In this document: positions 25,712-34,332 of the stretch, one piece after another
Layout: every line of letters starts with the position of its first letter
Position numbering within the stretch: position 1 is the first letter of the stretch
Source: Miltoncostaea oceani
GTDB taxonomy: Bacteria; Actinomycetota; Thermoleophilia; Miltoncostaeales; Miltoncostaeaceae
Direction: 5' to 3'
DNA length: 64,000 nucleotides
Assembly: GCF_018141545.1 (NCBI RefSeq)
Contig: NZ_CP064356.1
Coordinates: 806,001 to 870,000, forward strand
The notes under the pieces: model-generated
Seen by the model: the letters and a program-made list of their open reading frames with translations, nothing else
The model's database searches: none
Told to the model about the DNA's origin: nothing
Position numbers and translations under genes: made by a program

Positions 25712-25850
25712 ATGAGCGTGAAGGACGCCGCGTCCGCTCTCGGCATCGTGCGGAATAGCTGCCACCCGGCCATCCGCGCAGCGAAGTGCCTGCGGTGCGC
25801 ATCGGTGGGCGGCTCCTCGTTCCGCGCGCGGCGCTGACGCGGCTCCTAAC
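25712..25850 (+). pseudogene. Frameshifted excisionase / MerR-like helix-turn-helix relic
   Basis: Frame 1 from ATG 25712 reads MSVKDAASALGIVRNSC and then HPAIRAAK. A shift near 25786 continues as VPAVRIGGRLLVPRAALTRLL. Joined, they give the standard excisionase/HTH_17 pattern (xVKEAAxxLGISRNSAYxAIRAGxxPAVRIGxRLLVPRAALxxLL) found beside integrases in actinobacterial elements. Either a base was lost or two were gained, so no full protein is made. GGGAGG lies 15 bases before the ATG. Confidence 0.75.
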
Positions 25851-26002
25851 CCCCGCATGGTGCGAGCCAACCTCGGGCCGCCGGCCGGTGCGGCCGCCCG
25901 GCCCGGGGGCTCTCGGCGCGCGAAGCCGCCTCCTATACGTTCGTCGAGCTGACATCCGTGGCGTGGTCGCGGAGGATCGCTTCGCCCGCGGTGAGGCTCG
26001 TT

Positions 26003-27901
26003 ATGCGCCTTGGAGAGGAGCGTGCTGGATTGACTCCGAAGCGTCACGAGTCGAGTTCGGTCTGGCCGAGGCCCGTCACTTTCGGCCTCCTGGCAGCCGT
26101 CGTTGGCAGCGCTTTCGTCGCTGGCCAAGCCAGCGCAGACCCTTGGTCGACCTTTCCCATGGGCAACGGTTGGGCGAACCCATCGGGCAACAAAGCCTTC
26201 CACAGCTGGGACTTCGGTCGAGTTGGTTGCGGGACCGGACACTATTTCGGCGGTATCGCGCACCTGGGCACTGACTCCCAGTCCAACAATGTCGGGGACC
26301 CTGTGCACGCCATCGCGGATGGCACCGTCGCGCAGGTCGTCAATCCTTGGGACCACGGCGCCGCGGTCGGGATCGAGCATCGGGCGTCCGATGCGAGCCG
26401 CTTCGTGGCGCTCTATGGCCATGTGGTTCCCCGGGTGAAGCCAGGAGACCGCGTCAGGCGGGGCCAGGTCATCGCCAAGATCCACGAGTACGACGCTGAC
26501 CCTGCGACGCCGGGCTACGAGCCAGCCCAGCATCTGCATCTCGGTATTCGACCACTCCGCGGCGGCGAGCGCGGTTCCGCGGTTGCTCTTCGTGGACGAA
26601 CCTTGTGCGCGACGTACGACGCGTACGGCTTAGTCGAGCCGATCGCATTCCTTCGGGCCCGGAAGCCGGGAAGCGCCGGAAGCTCGCCTCGGGGCAAGCT
26701 CGACCGGGTCCGGGGGCTGCAGGGCAACCGCATCCGCGTCCAGGGTTGGGCATTCGATCCGGACAACGCCGCGAAGCCTGTCAAGGTCGTGGCGTGGATC
26801 GATGGGAGGCCCGGGCAGAAAGGCGCCCGGCGAGTGGATCTCGGCTACGCCACCCTCAAGAGGGGGGACGTCGAGCGAGCCTTCAGGAAGAAGTTCCCCG
26901 GGGTCGGCAACCGACACGGCTTCGACCGCACCATCGACAAGGTGTCTCCGGGGAGCCACACGGTTCGTGTGTATGCGGTGAATCGTTTCAAGGGTGGCGG
27001 CCTCGCCCGGCTTGGCGGCCGGACGATCCGGGTCCCTAAGCCGCCGACCGGGAGGTGGATCGCGTATGACACGACGCTGGGGATCCACCTCGTCCGGCCC
27101 GACGGCTCACAGCGCCGCATGCTCGTCAACCAGCGAGGGGCTCGAAGCCCGAGCTGGTCGAGGGACGGCAAGTGGGTCGCGTTCGAGTATCGGCCCGACA
27201 AGTTCGGCAACATCACCTCCTCGACGACGGTGCACGTGGTTCGGGCTGACGGACGCCTGCGGCGCAAGGTCGCGCGAGGGCACACCCCCGCCTGGAGCCT
27301 CGACGGCCGAGAGGTCTACTACCTGCCCAGAAACCTTGATCGAACGGCCGGAGTGGTCCTTGCGGTCAACGTGAAGACGGGCAAGATTCGCCGGACGAAG
27401 TTCGTAACGACGGCGCGCTCGCACGACGGCTCCCAGATGGCGCACTTCGGTGGTGGGCCCTGCCCGCCCCCTCAGCAGCCCGGGTACGAGAACATTTGCG
27501 ACGCGCCCTTCTGGCTCCACATCGTTTCGACCCGCGACGGTCGGGAGCAGACGATTCGGGTGCCACGACGAAGCGCGGACCCGCTTCCGCTCTCGTGGTC
27601 ACCTTCGGGTGAAGTTCTCTACAACTGCGAGGGCGCTGCAGCCTCACGGTGGCGTGACCTGTGCGCGTACGACACCGTTCGCCGGCGGTTCACTCATTTC
27701 AGAGGCCCCAGCCAGACTGCTGAGATGGCCGGTTCGTTCTCCCCGGACGGCTCCCAGATCGCGGTCGCCGCGCTCGAGGGCCTCTACGTGAGACCTCGCT
27801 CGCGCAACGGCGTGAGATGGCTTGTTCGAAATCCGGCAGTCATCGCGGATCCGGTTGCTGGTCGCTCCAACTCGCCCTTCTCTCCCGCCTGGCAGCCATG
27901 A
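26003..27901 (+). CDS. Exported M23-family peptidase with WAFDPD-type beta domain and TolB-like propeller
   Basis: 632 residues from ATG 26003; a later TTG at 26030 with GGAGAGGAG 9 bases upstream is an equally good start. The signal peptide ends in GQASA (about 45). The M23 domain has H87-x3-D91 (AHLGTD) and H177-x-H179 (HLH), the zinc-ligand motifs of lysostaphin/LytM-type endopeptidases, plus PVHAIADGTV. It is followed by a beta domain (VQGWAFDPDNA, RADVxR-like GDVERAF, NRHGFDRTI) and four or more PD40-like blades (SPSWSRDGKWVAFE, TPAWSLDGREVYY, SWSPSGEVLY, SFSPDGSQIAVAA). It is the only intact cargo of the island and differs from neighbours in codon use. Confidence 0.88.
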   Translation: MRLGEERAGLTPKRHESSSVWPRPVTFGLLAAVVGSAFVAGQASADPWSTFPMGNGWANPSGNKAFHSWDFGRVGCGTGHYFGGIAHLGTDSQSNNVGDPVHAIADGTVAQVVNPWDHGAAVGIEHRASDASRFVALYGHVVPRVKPGDRVRRGQVIAKIHEYDADPATPGYEPAQHLHLGIRPLRGGERGSAVALRGRTLCATYDAYGLVEPIAFLRARKPGSAGSSPRGKLDRVRGLQGNRIRVQGWAFDPDNAAKPVKVVAWIDGRPGQKGARRVDLGYATLKRGDVERAFRKKFPGVGNRHGFDRTIDKVSPGSHTVRVYAVNRFKGGGLARLGGRTIRVPKPPTGRWIAYDTTLGIHLVRPDGSQRRMLVNQRGARSPSWSRDGKWVAFEYRPDKFGNITSSTTVHVVRADGRLRRKVARGHTPAWSLDGREVYYLPRNLDRTAGVVLAVNVKTGKIRRTKFVTTARSHDGSQMAHFGGGPCPPPQQPGYENICDAPFWLHIVSTRDGREQTIRVPRRSADPLPLSWSPSGEVLYNCEGAAASRWRDLCAYDTVRRRFTHFRGPSQTAEMAGSFSPDGSQIAVAALEGLYVRPRSRNGVRWLVRNPAVIADPVAGRSNSPFSPAWQP

Positions 27902-28002
27902 TCTCGCTCCCCACCTGTGGGCAGGACTATCCGTCGCTCTGTGCAGTTGGGCCCTCATGGTCGCGGGCAAGAGTCTCAGCACGGTGCAGTCACGGAGCAG
28001 TG

Positions 28003-28021
28003 GTGGTCACGTGGTGGTCAC
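28003..28021. repeat. Right arm-type repeat GTGGTCACGTGGTGGTCAC
   Basis: Same architecture as 25621-25639, 58 bp inside the right core repeat. Position at both island ends fits binding sites for an integrase arm domain or excision factor. Confidence 0.75.
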
Positions 28022-28079
28022 GTTGGGGACCACCCCGACGAACACCCTGCTGAAGGAGAACCTCCACCCGCCTTCGCAC

Positions 28080-28114
28080 GGCGGAGGTCGTCGGTTCGAT
28101 CCCGTCATCCTCCA
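28080..28114. repeat. attR-type copy of the tRNA-Ala 3' end
   Basis: 35 bp identical to 25485-25519. The 17 bases before it (CCGCCTTCGCACGGCGG, overlapping the repeat) match the tRNA anticodon arm except at two positions, so the ancestral crossover region may be longer than the perfect repeat. The 5' half of a tRNA is missing, so this is not a second tRNA gene. Confidence 0.9.
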
Positions 28115-28178
28115 TCGCCCGGCCCCGGGATCCCCGGCGGCGGCGGGCACCGCCGTCCGCGTCGTCGCGGGCGTGTCC

Positions 28179-28184
28179 TAGGCT
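28179..28184 (+). promoter_or_regulatory. -10 box TAGGCT, leaderless BTAD regulator
   Basis: TAGGCT, 7 bases, ATG at 28192, without a ribosome-binding site. It starts 65 bp after the island's right boundary. Confidence 0.5.
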
Positions 28185-28191
28185 TCCGGCG

Positions 28192-31100
28192 ATGCTCCGC
28201 ATCCGCCTCGTCGGTGAGCTCCGCGTGGAACTCGACGGGCGAGGACTGCCCGCCCTCGCCAGCCGACGCGCGCGGTCGCTCCTCGCCTGGCTCGCGTACC
28301 ACCCGGGCCTCCACCCCCGCACGCGGGTCGCGTCGGTCTTCTGGCCCGACGTGCTGGACGCCAGCGCCCGCGCGAGCCTCCGGACCACCCTCGCGCTGCT
28401 GCGGCGCGACCTGGGGGACGGCGCCGGCGCCGCGATCGCCGCCGGGCGCGACCGCATCGGGATCGAGGACGGCCCCGGCGTCGTGGTCGACGTCCGCGAG
28501 ATCGACCGGCTCGCCGCCGCCGGGCAGGGGGACGCGGCGCTCGCGCTCTGCACCGACGACCTCCTCACGGACCTCGACGACGACTGGGTGCTCGAGGCCC
28601 GCGACGCCCACCGCGACCGCGTCGTGGCGCTGCTCGCCGACCTGGGGCGGCGGGCCGAGGAGGCGGGCGACCTCGCGACCGCGATCGCGCACGCCCGGCG
28701 CCGGCGGGACCTCGAGCCGGTGTCCGAGGACGCGGCGCGGGTGCTGATGGACCGCCTCGCGGCGTCCGGCGACGCCGCCGCCGCCGTCGCCGTGTACGAG
28801 GCGTTCCGCGCCGCCCTGCGGCGCGACCTCGGCATGACCCCGTCGGCCCGGACCCGTGCCCTCGCGAGCGACCTGCGCGCCGGACCGCGCTCCGGCGACG
28901 CCGGCGCCGTCCCCCTCCCCGCGGCCCTCGCCCGCCCCGAGGCCACGCCGCTCGTCGGCCGCCGCGAGGAGCTCGCCGCCCTCCGGTCGGCGTGGGCGCA
29001 CGCCCGCGCGGGCACCGCCGGCGTCGTCGTCGTCGCCGGCGAGGCCGGGAGCGGCAAGACGCGCCTCCTCACCGAGATGGCCCAGGTCGCGCGCCGCGAC
29101 GGCGCGACCGTGCTCGCCGGGCGCTGCACGGAGGACGGCGTCGTCGCGTTCGCCGCCTTCGCGGAGGCGCTGCGGCCCTACGCCGCCGCCGCCGGCGACA
29201 CGCTGCCCGGGTGGGTAACGGGCGAGCTCGCCCGCCTCCTGCCGGAGCTCGCCGCCGGCCCCGCCCCCGACGGCGCGCCCGAGGGCGCCCGCCACCGGCT
29301 CTTCGAGGCGGTCGCCGCGACCGTCGGCGCGGCGGCGGCGGCCCGGCCGGTGCTGCTCGTCGTGGAGGACCTCCACTGGGCGGACGCCGCCACCCTCCAG
29401 ATGCTCGCCCACGTGGTGCGCTCCGTCGGATGGGCGCCCCTGCTCGTCCTCGGCTCCACGCGCCACGAGGACGCCGCCGCGGTCCCCGCCCTCCACGCCC
29501 TGCTCGGCGACCTGCGCCGCGAGCGGCGCCTCGGCCGCGTCGCGCTCGACGGGCTCACGGAGGCCGAGGTCGGGGCGCTGACGGGCGCGTGGCTCGGGGC
29601 GGCGTCCCCGCCGGAGCTGACCGCCGCGGTGCACGCCCGCACCGGCGGCAACCCCCTGTTCGTGGAGGAGCTCGCCCGCCACCTCGCCGAGGCCCACCCC
29701 GGCGCGGCGCCGGCGGCGCTGGCCGTCACCGCCGGGGACGCCGTTCCGCAGGGCGTGCGGTCGGTGATCGACCGGCGGCTCGTGCACCTCGGCGACCCCA
29801 CCGTCCGGGCCGTCCGGGTCGCGGCCGTCCTCGGCGACGAGTTCGACCTCGCCGACCTCGCCGCCGCGTCCGCGACCGGCGACGACGCGCTCGTCGGCCT
29901 CCTCGACGCGGCCGTCGCCGCGGGGCTCGTGCACGAGACGGCGGTCCCCGGCCGGTACGGCTTCGCCCACGCGCTGGTGCGCGCCGCCGTGCTCGCCGGC
30001 CTCACCGGCACCCGCCGGGCGCTGCTGCACCGCACCGTCGCCGACGCGCTCGAGGCCCTCCCCGGCGACGCCCCGGACCGGCGTGCCGGGGAGATCGCCC
30101 GGCACCTCCTCGACGCGCGGCCGCTCGTCGAGGCCCCCCGGGTCGCCGCGGCCGCCCTGCGCGCCGCCGGCCAGGCCACCCGCCGGCTCGCCTACGAGGA
30201 CGCCGTCGCGCTGCTCGCGCGGACCCTGGACGGCGACCTCGGCGGGCGCGACCCGCTCCGCGCCGAGGTGCTGCTGGCCCTCGGCGACGCCCACCTGCGC
30301 CTCGGCGACGCGCCCGTGGCGGACGCCTGCTTCGACGACGCGGCCGCCGTGGCGCGCGACCTCGGCGACCCGGTGGCGCTCGCGCGGGCGGCGCTCGGCC
30401 GCGCCGGCCTCGGCGTGGCGATCGGCCCGGTGCGCCCGCCGGTCCGCGCCCTGCTCGAGGAGGCCCTCGGCGTCGTCGACGCGTCGTCGGAGCTGCGGCC
30501 CGCCCTCCTCGGGCGGCTCGCGATCGAGCTCTACTACGCCCCGCCCCCCGCACGGCGGGAGGAGCTCAGCGCCGAGGCCCTCGCCGCGGGCCGCCGCGCG
30601 GGGGGACGCGCGCTGCGGGAGGCGCTCGGCGCCCGCCACGTCGCCCTCTGGAGCCCCGACCACGCCGAGGAGCGCCTCGCCATCGCCGACGAGATGGTGG
30701 CGGCGGCGCGGGCGGCGGGGGACCGCGAGGCCGAGCTCCAAGGGGTCAACTGGCGCGTCGCGGACCTCTTCGAGCTCGGTGAGCGCGACGCCCTGACCGC
30801 GGCGATCGCGGAGCACGAGGGCCTCTCGGACGCCCTGCGCCTGCCCGCCTACCGCTGGTACGGGCCGATGTGGCGCGCGGCCCTCGCCCTGCTCGACGAC
30901 CGCCTCGACGCGGCCGCCGCCCTGTCGGACCAGGGCGCCCGGATCGGCCGGGCCGCCCACGACACGAACGCGGAGCTGCTGTTCGCCGCCCAGCGCCTCG
31001 CGATCGACGCCTGCCGCGGCGACCTGACCCCCGGCGCGCACGCCGCCATCCGGGCGCGGATCGAGGGCTCCCCCGCGCGGCTCGCGTGGGTGGCGGGCCT

Positions 31101-31569
31101 CGGCATCGCGGCCGTCGCCGCGGGCGACCTCGCGGCGGCCCGCCGCGAGCTCCGGGCCGGCATCGCGGACCTCCCGGCGGCGACGGTCGACGTGAACTGG
31201 TTGTACGCCGTCCAGGCGCTCGGCGCGGTCGCCGCGCGGCTCGGCGACGTCGCCGCGGCGGAGGTCGTCCACCCCCTCCTCGCACCCCACGCCCATCGCG
31301 TCGTGACCGTGGGACGGGGGTGCTTCAGCACCGGGTCCGCGGCGCTGAGCCTCGGGCTGGTCGCGGCGACGCTCGGCGACGCGGCCGGCGCGGTCGCGCA
31401 CCTCGAGGAGGCGGTGCGGCGCAACGACGCGTTCGGCGCGGTCGCCCTCGCGGCGGCCGCGCGGCGGGCGCTCGCCGCCCGCGTCGACGACCCCGCCCGG
31501 GCGGAGGGGCTCCGCCGGGCCGCGGCCGGCGTCGGCGGGGCGACCCTGCCGGGCGACCTCTACCGGTGA
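28192..31569 (+). CDS. BTAD/SARP-type ATPase transcriptional regulator
   Basis: 1125 residues. N-terminal SARP-type winged helix (LVGELRVELDGRGLPALASRRARSLLAWLAYHPG, residues 5-38), then BTAD domain to about 230 (SVFWPDVLDASARASLRTTLALLRRDLGD). The AAA_16/STAND ATPase has Walker A GEAGSGKT at about 281-288 and Walker B LLLVVEDLHWAD near 390. The remaining 600 residues are TPR-like helices. There is no LuxR helix-turn-helix at the C-terminus, so DNA binding must come from the N-terminal wing. Such proteins are ATP-dependent activators of secondary metabolism or morphology. The target is not apparent; the next gene, an oxidase, is a candidate. Confidence 0.92.
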   Translation: MLRIRLVGELRVELDGRGLPALASRRARSLLAWLAYHPGLHPRTRVASVFWPDVLDASARASLRTTLALLRRDLGDGAGAAIAAGRDRIGIEDGPGVVVDVREIDRLAAAGQGDAALALCTDDLLTDLDDDWVLEARDAHRDRVVALLADLGRRAEEAGDLATAIAHARRRRDLEPVSEDAARVLMDRLAASGDAAAAVAVYEAFRAALRRDLGMTPSARTRALASDLRAGPRSGDAGAVPLPAALARPEATPLVGRREELAALRSAWAHARAGTAGVVVVAGEAGSGKTRLLTEMAQVARRDGATVLAGRCTEDGVVAFAAFAEALRPYAAAAGDTLPGWVTGELARLLPELAAGPAPDGAPEGARHRLFEAVAATVGAAAAARPVLLVVEDLHWADAATLQMLAHVVRSVGWAPLLVLGSTRHEDAAAVPALHALLGDLRRERRLGRVALDGLTEAEVGALTGAWLGAASPPELTAAVHARTGGNPLFVEELARHLAEAHPGAAPAALAVTAGDAVPQGVRSVIDRRLVHLGDPTVRAVRVAAVLGDEFDLADLAAASATGDDALVGLLDAAVAAGLVHETAVPGRYGFAHALVRAAVLAGLTGTRRALLHRTVADALEALPGDAPDRRAGEIARHLLDARPLVEAPRVAAAALRAAGQATRRLAYEDAVALLARTLDGDLGGRDPLRAEVLLALGDAHLRLGDAPVADACFDDAAAVARDLGDPVALARAALGRAGLGVAIGPVRPPVRALLEEALGVVDASSELRPALLGRLAIELYYAPPPARREELSAEALAAGRRAGGRALREALGARHVALWSPDHAEERLAIADEMVAAARAAGDREAELQGVNWRVADLFELGERDALTAAIAEHEGLSDALRLPAYRWYGPMWRAALALLDDRLDAAAALSDQGARIGRAAHDTNAELLFAAQRLAIDACRGDLTPGAHAAIRARIEGSPARLAWVAGLGIAAVAAGDLAAARRELRAGIADLPAATVDVNWLYAVQALGAVAARLGDVAAAEVVHPLLAPHAHRVVTVGRGCFSTGSAALSLGLVAATLGDAAGAVAHLEEAVRRNDAFGAVALAAAARRALAARVDDPARAEGLRRAAAGVGGATLPGDLYR

Positions 31570-31662
31570 CGGCCGTGCACGGAGGACTCACGCGGCACTG
31601 ACGGTGGCGTTGCGGGCGCCGGCGAGCCTGGACGGGTCAACCCCCCCACGAGGAGGACCGCC

Positions 31663-33069
31663 ATGTCCGCTCCGACCACCGCCCGCCCCGCCGGCGCCGA
31701 CGAGCTCGCCGAGCAGGTCGCCGGCGACCTGATCGCCCCCGGCGACCCCCGCTACGACGAGGCCCGCCGGCTCTGGAACGGGATGATCGACAAGCACCCG
31801 GCGCTGATCGTCCGCTGCGCCGACGCCGACGACGTGAGCGCCGTCGTCCGCTTCGCCGCCGCCCGGGGCCTGCCGCTCGCGGTGCGCGGCGGCGGCCACA
31901 ACGTGGCGGGCACCGCGTCCGTCGACGACGGCGTCGTGATCGACCTCTCCGCGATGCGGGCCGTCCGCGTCGACGCGGACGCGGGGACGGTGCACGTGGA
32001 GGGCGGCGCCACCTGGGCCGACGTCGACCGCGTCACCGCGCCCCTCGGCCTCGCCACCCCCGGCGGCGTCGTCTCGGAGACCGGCGTCGCCGGCCTCGCC
32101 CTCAGCGGCGGCGTGTCGTCCCAGCGACGCCTCCACGGAATGACGATCGACAACCTCGTGTCCGCCGACGTCGTCCTCGCCGACGGCCGGCAGGTCCACG
32201 CGAGCGCCGCCGAGCACGCCGACCTGCACTGGGCGATCCGGGGCGGCGGCGGCAACTTCGGCGTCGTCACGTCGTTCGAGCTGCGCCTGCACCCGCTCGG
32301 CCCGGAGGTGTTCGACGTCAACGTCTTCTACCCCGTCGAGGACGCCGCGCGGGTGATCGCGGGCTGGCGCGACGCCGTCGCCGGGGCGCCCGACGAGATC
32401 ACGAGCGCCGCCTTCGTCTGGACGTTCCCCGTCGTGCCCGACCTGCCGGAGCACCTGCGCGGAGTGCCCTACGTGGGCGTCACCGCCATGTACGCCGGGC
32501 CGGTCGCGGAGGGCGAGCGGGCCCTCCGGCCGTTGCGCGCTCTCGCGACGCCCCTCGTCGACATGAGCGGCCCCGTCTCCTACCTCGACAAGCAGCGCTC
32601 CCTCGACCCGTACTTCCCCGCCGGGCTCCGGTACTACTGGAAGGCGCTCTACCTCGACGACCTCACCGACGCGGCGGTCGCGCAGACGGTGTCGTGGAGC
32701 GCGCGGCGCCCCTCCGACCGCACGCTCGTGGTGATCCGCCACTGCGGGGGCGCCATGTCGCGCGTCGCCGCCCACGAGACGGCGTTCGGCGACCGCTCCT
32801 CCGAGTGGATGCTGAGCATCGACGCGACGTGGGACGACCCGGCCGACGACGCGCGCAACATCGCCTGGGCACGCGACTACTGGGACGACGCCCACCGTCA
32901 CTCCCGGGACGGCAAGACCTACTTCAACTTCCCCGGGCTGCTCGAGGAGGGCGACGCCGCCGTGCGGGCGAGCCACGGCGCGAACCACGCGCGGCTGGCG
33001 CGCATCAAGGCGGAGTACGACCCCGGCAACCTCTTCCGCCTCAACCCGAACATCCGCCCCGCGACCTGA
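31663..33069 (+). CDS. FAD-binding berberine-bridge (BBE)-type oxidoreductase
   Basis: 468 residues; GAGGAGG lies 8 bases before the ATG. FAD_binding_4 domain: AVVRFAAARGLPLAVRGGGHNVAGT, where the His of GGGHN is the covalent-flavin ligand of the family, then GGVVSETGVAGLALSGG. In bicovalent members a Cys follows this region; here the stretch QRRLHGMTIDNL has none, so a single covalent link is predicted. The BBE domain closes the protein (NFPGLLEEGDAAVRA, YDPGNLFRLNPNI). It oxidises small alcohols, sugars or alkaloid-like substrates; the substrate is unknown. Confidence 0.93.
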   Translation: MSAPTTARPAGADELAEQVAGDLIAPGDPRYDEARRLWNGMIDKHPALIVRCADADDVSAVVRFAAARGLPLAVRGGGHNVAGTASVDDGVVIDLSAMRAVRVDADAGTVHVEGGATWADVDRVTAPLGLATPGGVVSETGVAGLALSGGVSSQRRLHGMTIDNLVSADVVLADGRQVHASAAEHADLHWAIRGGGGNFGVVTSFELRLHPLGPEVFDVNVFYPVEDAARVIAGWRDAVAGAPDEITSAAFVWTFPVVPDLPEHLRGVPYVGVTAMYAGPVAEGERALRPLRALATPLVDMSGPVSYLDKQRSLDPYFPAGLRYYWKALYLDDLTDAAVAQTVSWSARRPSDRTLVVIRHCGGAMSRVAAHETAFGDRSSEWMLSIDATWDDPADDARNIAWARDYWDDAHRHSRDGKTYFNFPGLLEEGDAAVRASHGANHARLARIKAEYDPGNLFRLNPNIRPAT

Positions 33070-33114
33070 CCGCCGCGCGGTCCCGCGCGGGTGGACGTGA
33101 CGCCCGACCCGCTC

Positions 33115-34173
33115 CTACGCCCCGGAGGCCAGGGGCGGGTCGGTCGTGCCCGCGATCCCCACCGCGGGCGGTGACGGGCCGGCCGGGGTGTGCAGCCCAC
33201 GCGCCGCGAGCACCGTGAGGAACGCGGCGACGACGGTGGGGTCGAACTGCGTGCCGGCGCCGTCCCGCAGTTCCACGACCGCCTCCTCAGGGGTCCGCGC
33301 GACGTCATAGGGGCGGTCGGCGGTCATGGCCTCGAACGCGTCGCAGCAGAAGACGATGCGGGCGAGCAGGGGGATCCGCTCGCCCGCGATGCCGTGCGGG
33401 TAGCCGTCGCCGTCCCAGCGTTCGTGCACGGCCACCAGGACGGGGGCGAGATGCGCCAGGCTGGGGATCTCGGCCGCGATCTCCGCCCCCGCCTCGGGAT
33501 GGCGCCGCATCAGCTCCCACTCGCGGGGGGTGAGGGGCCCCGGCCTGTCGAGGACCTCCTGGGGGACCGCCAGCTTGCCCACGTCGTGCATGCAGGCGAC
33601 CGCCCTCAGGTCGCTGAGCCGGTCGCCCGCGATCCCGAGGCCCCGCCCGACGGCGACGGCGAGGTCGGCGACGGTGTCCGAGTGCTCACCGGTCGCCCCG
33701 TCCTTCGCGGCGAGCGCCCGCAGCATCGAGTGGACGGCGGCGTCCGCTGCGGCACGCACCCGCCGGCGGGGGGCCTCCGAGATGGTGAAGGCCCCGGCGA
33801 CGACGGCCGGCCCGAGGATCGTCCAGGCGATCGCCATCACGGTCTCGCGGGTCGCCTCGGCCGCCGCGACCCGCTGGGCGGCGAGCAGCGCCTCGGCGGC
33901 GATCGCGGTGGCCATGGCCAGTGGGAGGCGGAGGCGTACGCCCGCCAGGCCGAGGAGCAGCAGCAGCACCAGGTGGGCGCCCTCGAAGTCGCCGTCGCCG
34001 GGCAGCGCCAGCGGGCTGAGGGCCACGACCATGCATGCGGCGGCGAGGCCGACGGCCCGCGGATCCCCCGAGGGCCAGCGGGGCGCCGCGACGAGCGCCG
34101 CCAGGGTCCGCGTGGCACGGCCGGAGCGACCTCCGAGCCCGAGGGGTCCTTCGCGCCCGCGCGGTGCGTCCAT
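33115..34173 (-). CDS. Membrane HD-GYP domain protein (putative c-di-GMP phosphodiesterase)
   Basis: 352 residues. Four hydrophobic segments occupy about 35-135 (VGLAAACMVVALSPLAL, LVLLLLLGLAGV, LAMATAIAAEALLA, ILGPAVVAGAF). The HD-GYP domain runs from about 150: EHSDTVADLAVAVGRGLG, the metal-binding HD of ACMHDVGKLAVP, HPEAGAEIA, VHERWDGDGYPHGIAGERIPL (the GYP motif) and a C-terminal GTQFDP. Family members hydrolyse cyclic di-GMP to pGpG/GMP. ATG at 34173. It is convergent with the preceding oxidase gene. Confidence 0.93.
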   Translation of the reverse strand: MDAPRGREGPLGLGGRSGRATRTLAALVAAPRWPSGDPRAVGLAAACMVVALSPLALPGDGDFEGAHLVLLLLLGLAGVRLRLPLAMATAIAAEALLAAQRVAAAEATRETVMAIAWTILGPAVVAGAFTISEAPRRRVRAAADAAVHSMLRALAAKDGATGEHSDTVADLAVAVGRGLGIAGDRLSDLRAVACMHDVGKLAVPQEVLDRPGPLTPREWELMRRHPEAGAEIAAEIPSLAHLAPVLVAVHERWDGDGYPHGIAGERIPLLARIVFCCDAFEAMTADRPYDVARTPEEAVVELRDGAGTQFDPTVVAAFLTVLAARGLHTPAGPSPPAVGIAGTTDPPLASGA

Positions 34174-34332
34174 GACGCGTCACGATACCCCCGGACGTCG
34201 CCCCTCGGGGGGCGTGGGGGCCGCCGTCCTCCGCGCCCGCGGGGTGCACGGGGGCACGCGATCCCGCTACGGTGCCCGACCACCACGGGGCGGACGTGCG
34301 GCGGCCGTCCCGGGATGCCGATGGGAGGGTGG

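Larger units (their letters stand above)
25485..28114. mobile_element. Small integrative island in tRNA-Ala (no visible integrase)
   Basis: The island is bounded by a 35-bp perfect direct repeat, the tRNA 3' end at 25485-25519 and a copy at 28080-28114. Sequence between the repeats has visibly more A/T-ending codons than the flanks. Contents in order: terminator-like hairpin, 19-bp repeat (25621-25639), frameshifted excisionase-like relic (25712-25850), exported M23 peptidase gene (to 27901), a gene-free stretch and a second 19-bp repeat (28003-28021). No tyrosine or serine recombinase gene is present, so it is either a cis-mobilizable element served by another integrase or a decayed remnant. 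Confidence 0.85.

Noticed and set aside
25958-26002. Upstream GTG start for the M23 peptidase
   Set aside because: It would place 15 extra Arg-rich residues before the signal peptide and has no ribosome-binding site; ATG 26003 or TTG 26030 fit better.
28066-28114. Second tRNA-Ala gene
   Set aside because: Only the 3' half is tRNA-like; the acceptor 5' strand and D arm are missing.
33190-34314. Long plus-strand frame upstream of the beta-helix gene
   Set aside because: It is opposite the HD-GYP gene and low-complexity; the real start is marked by a signal peptide at 34333.
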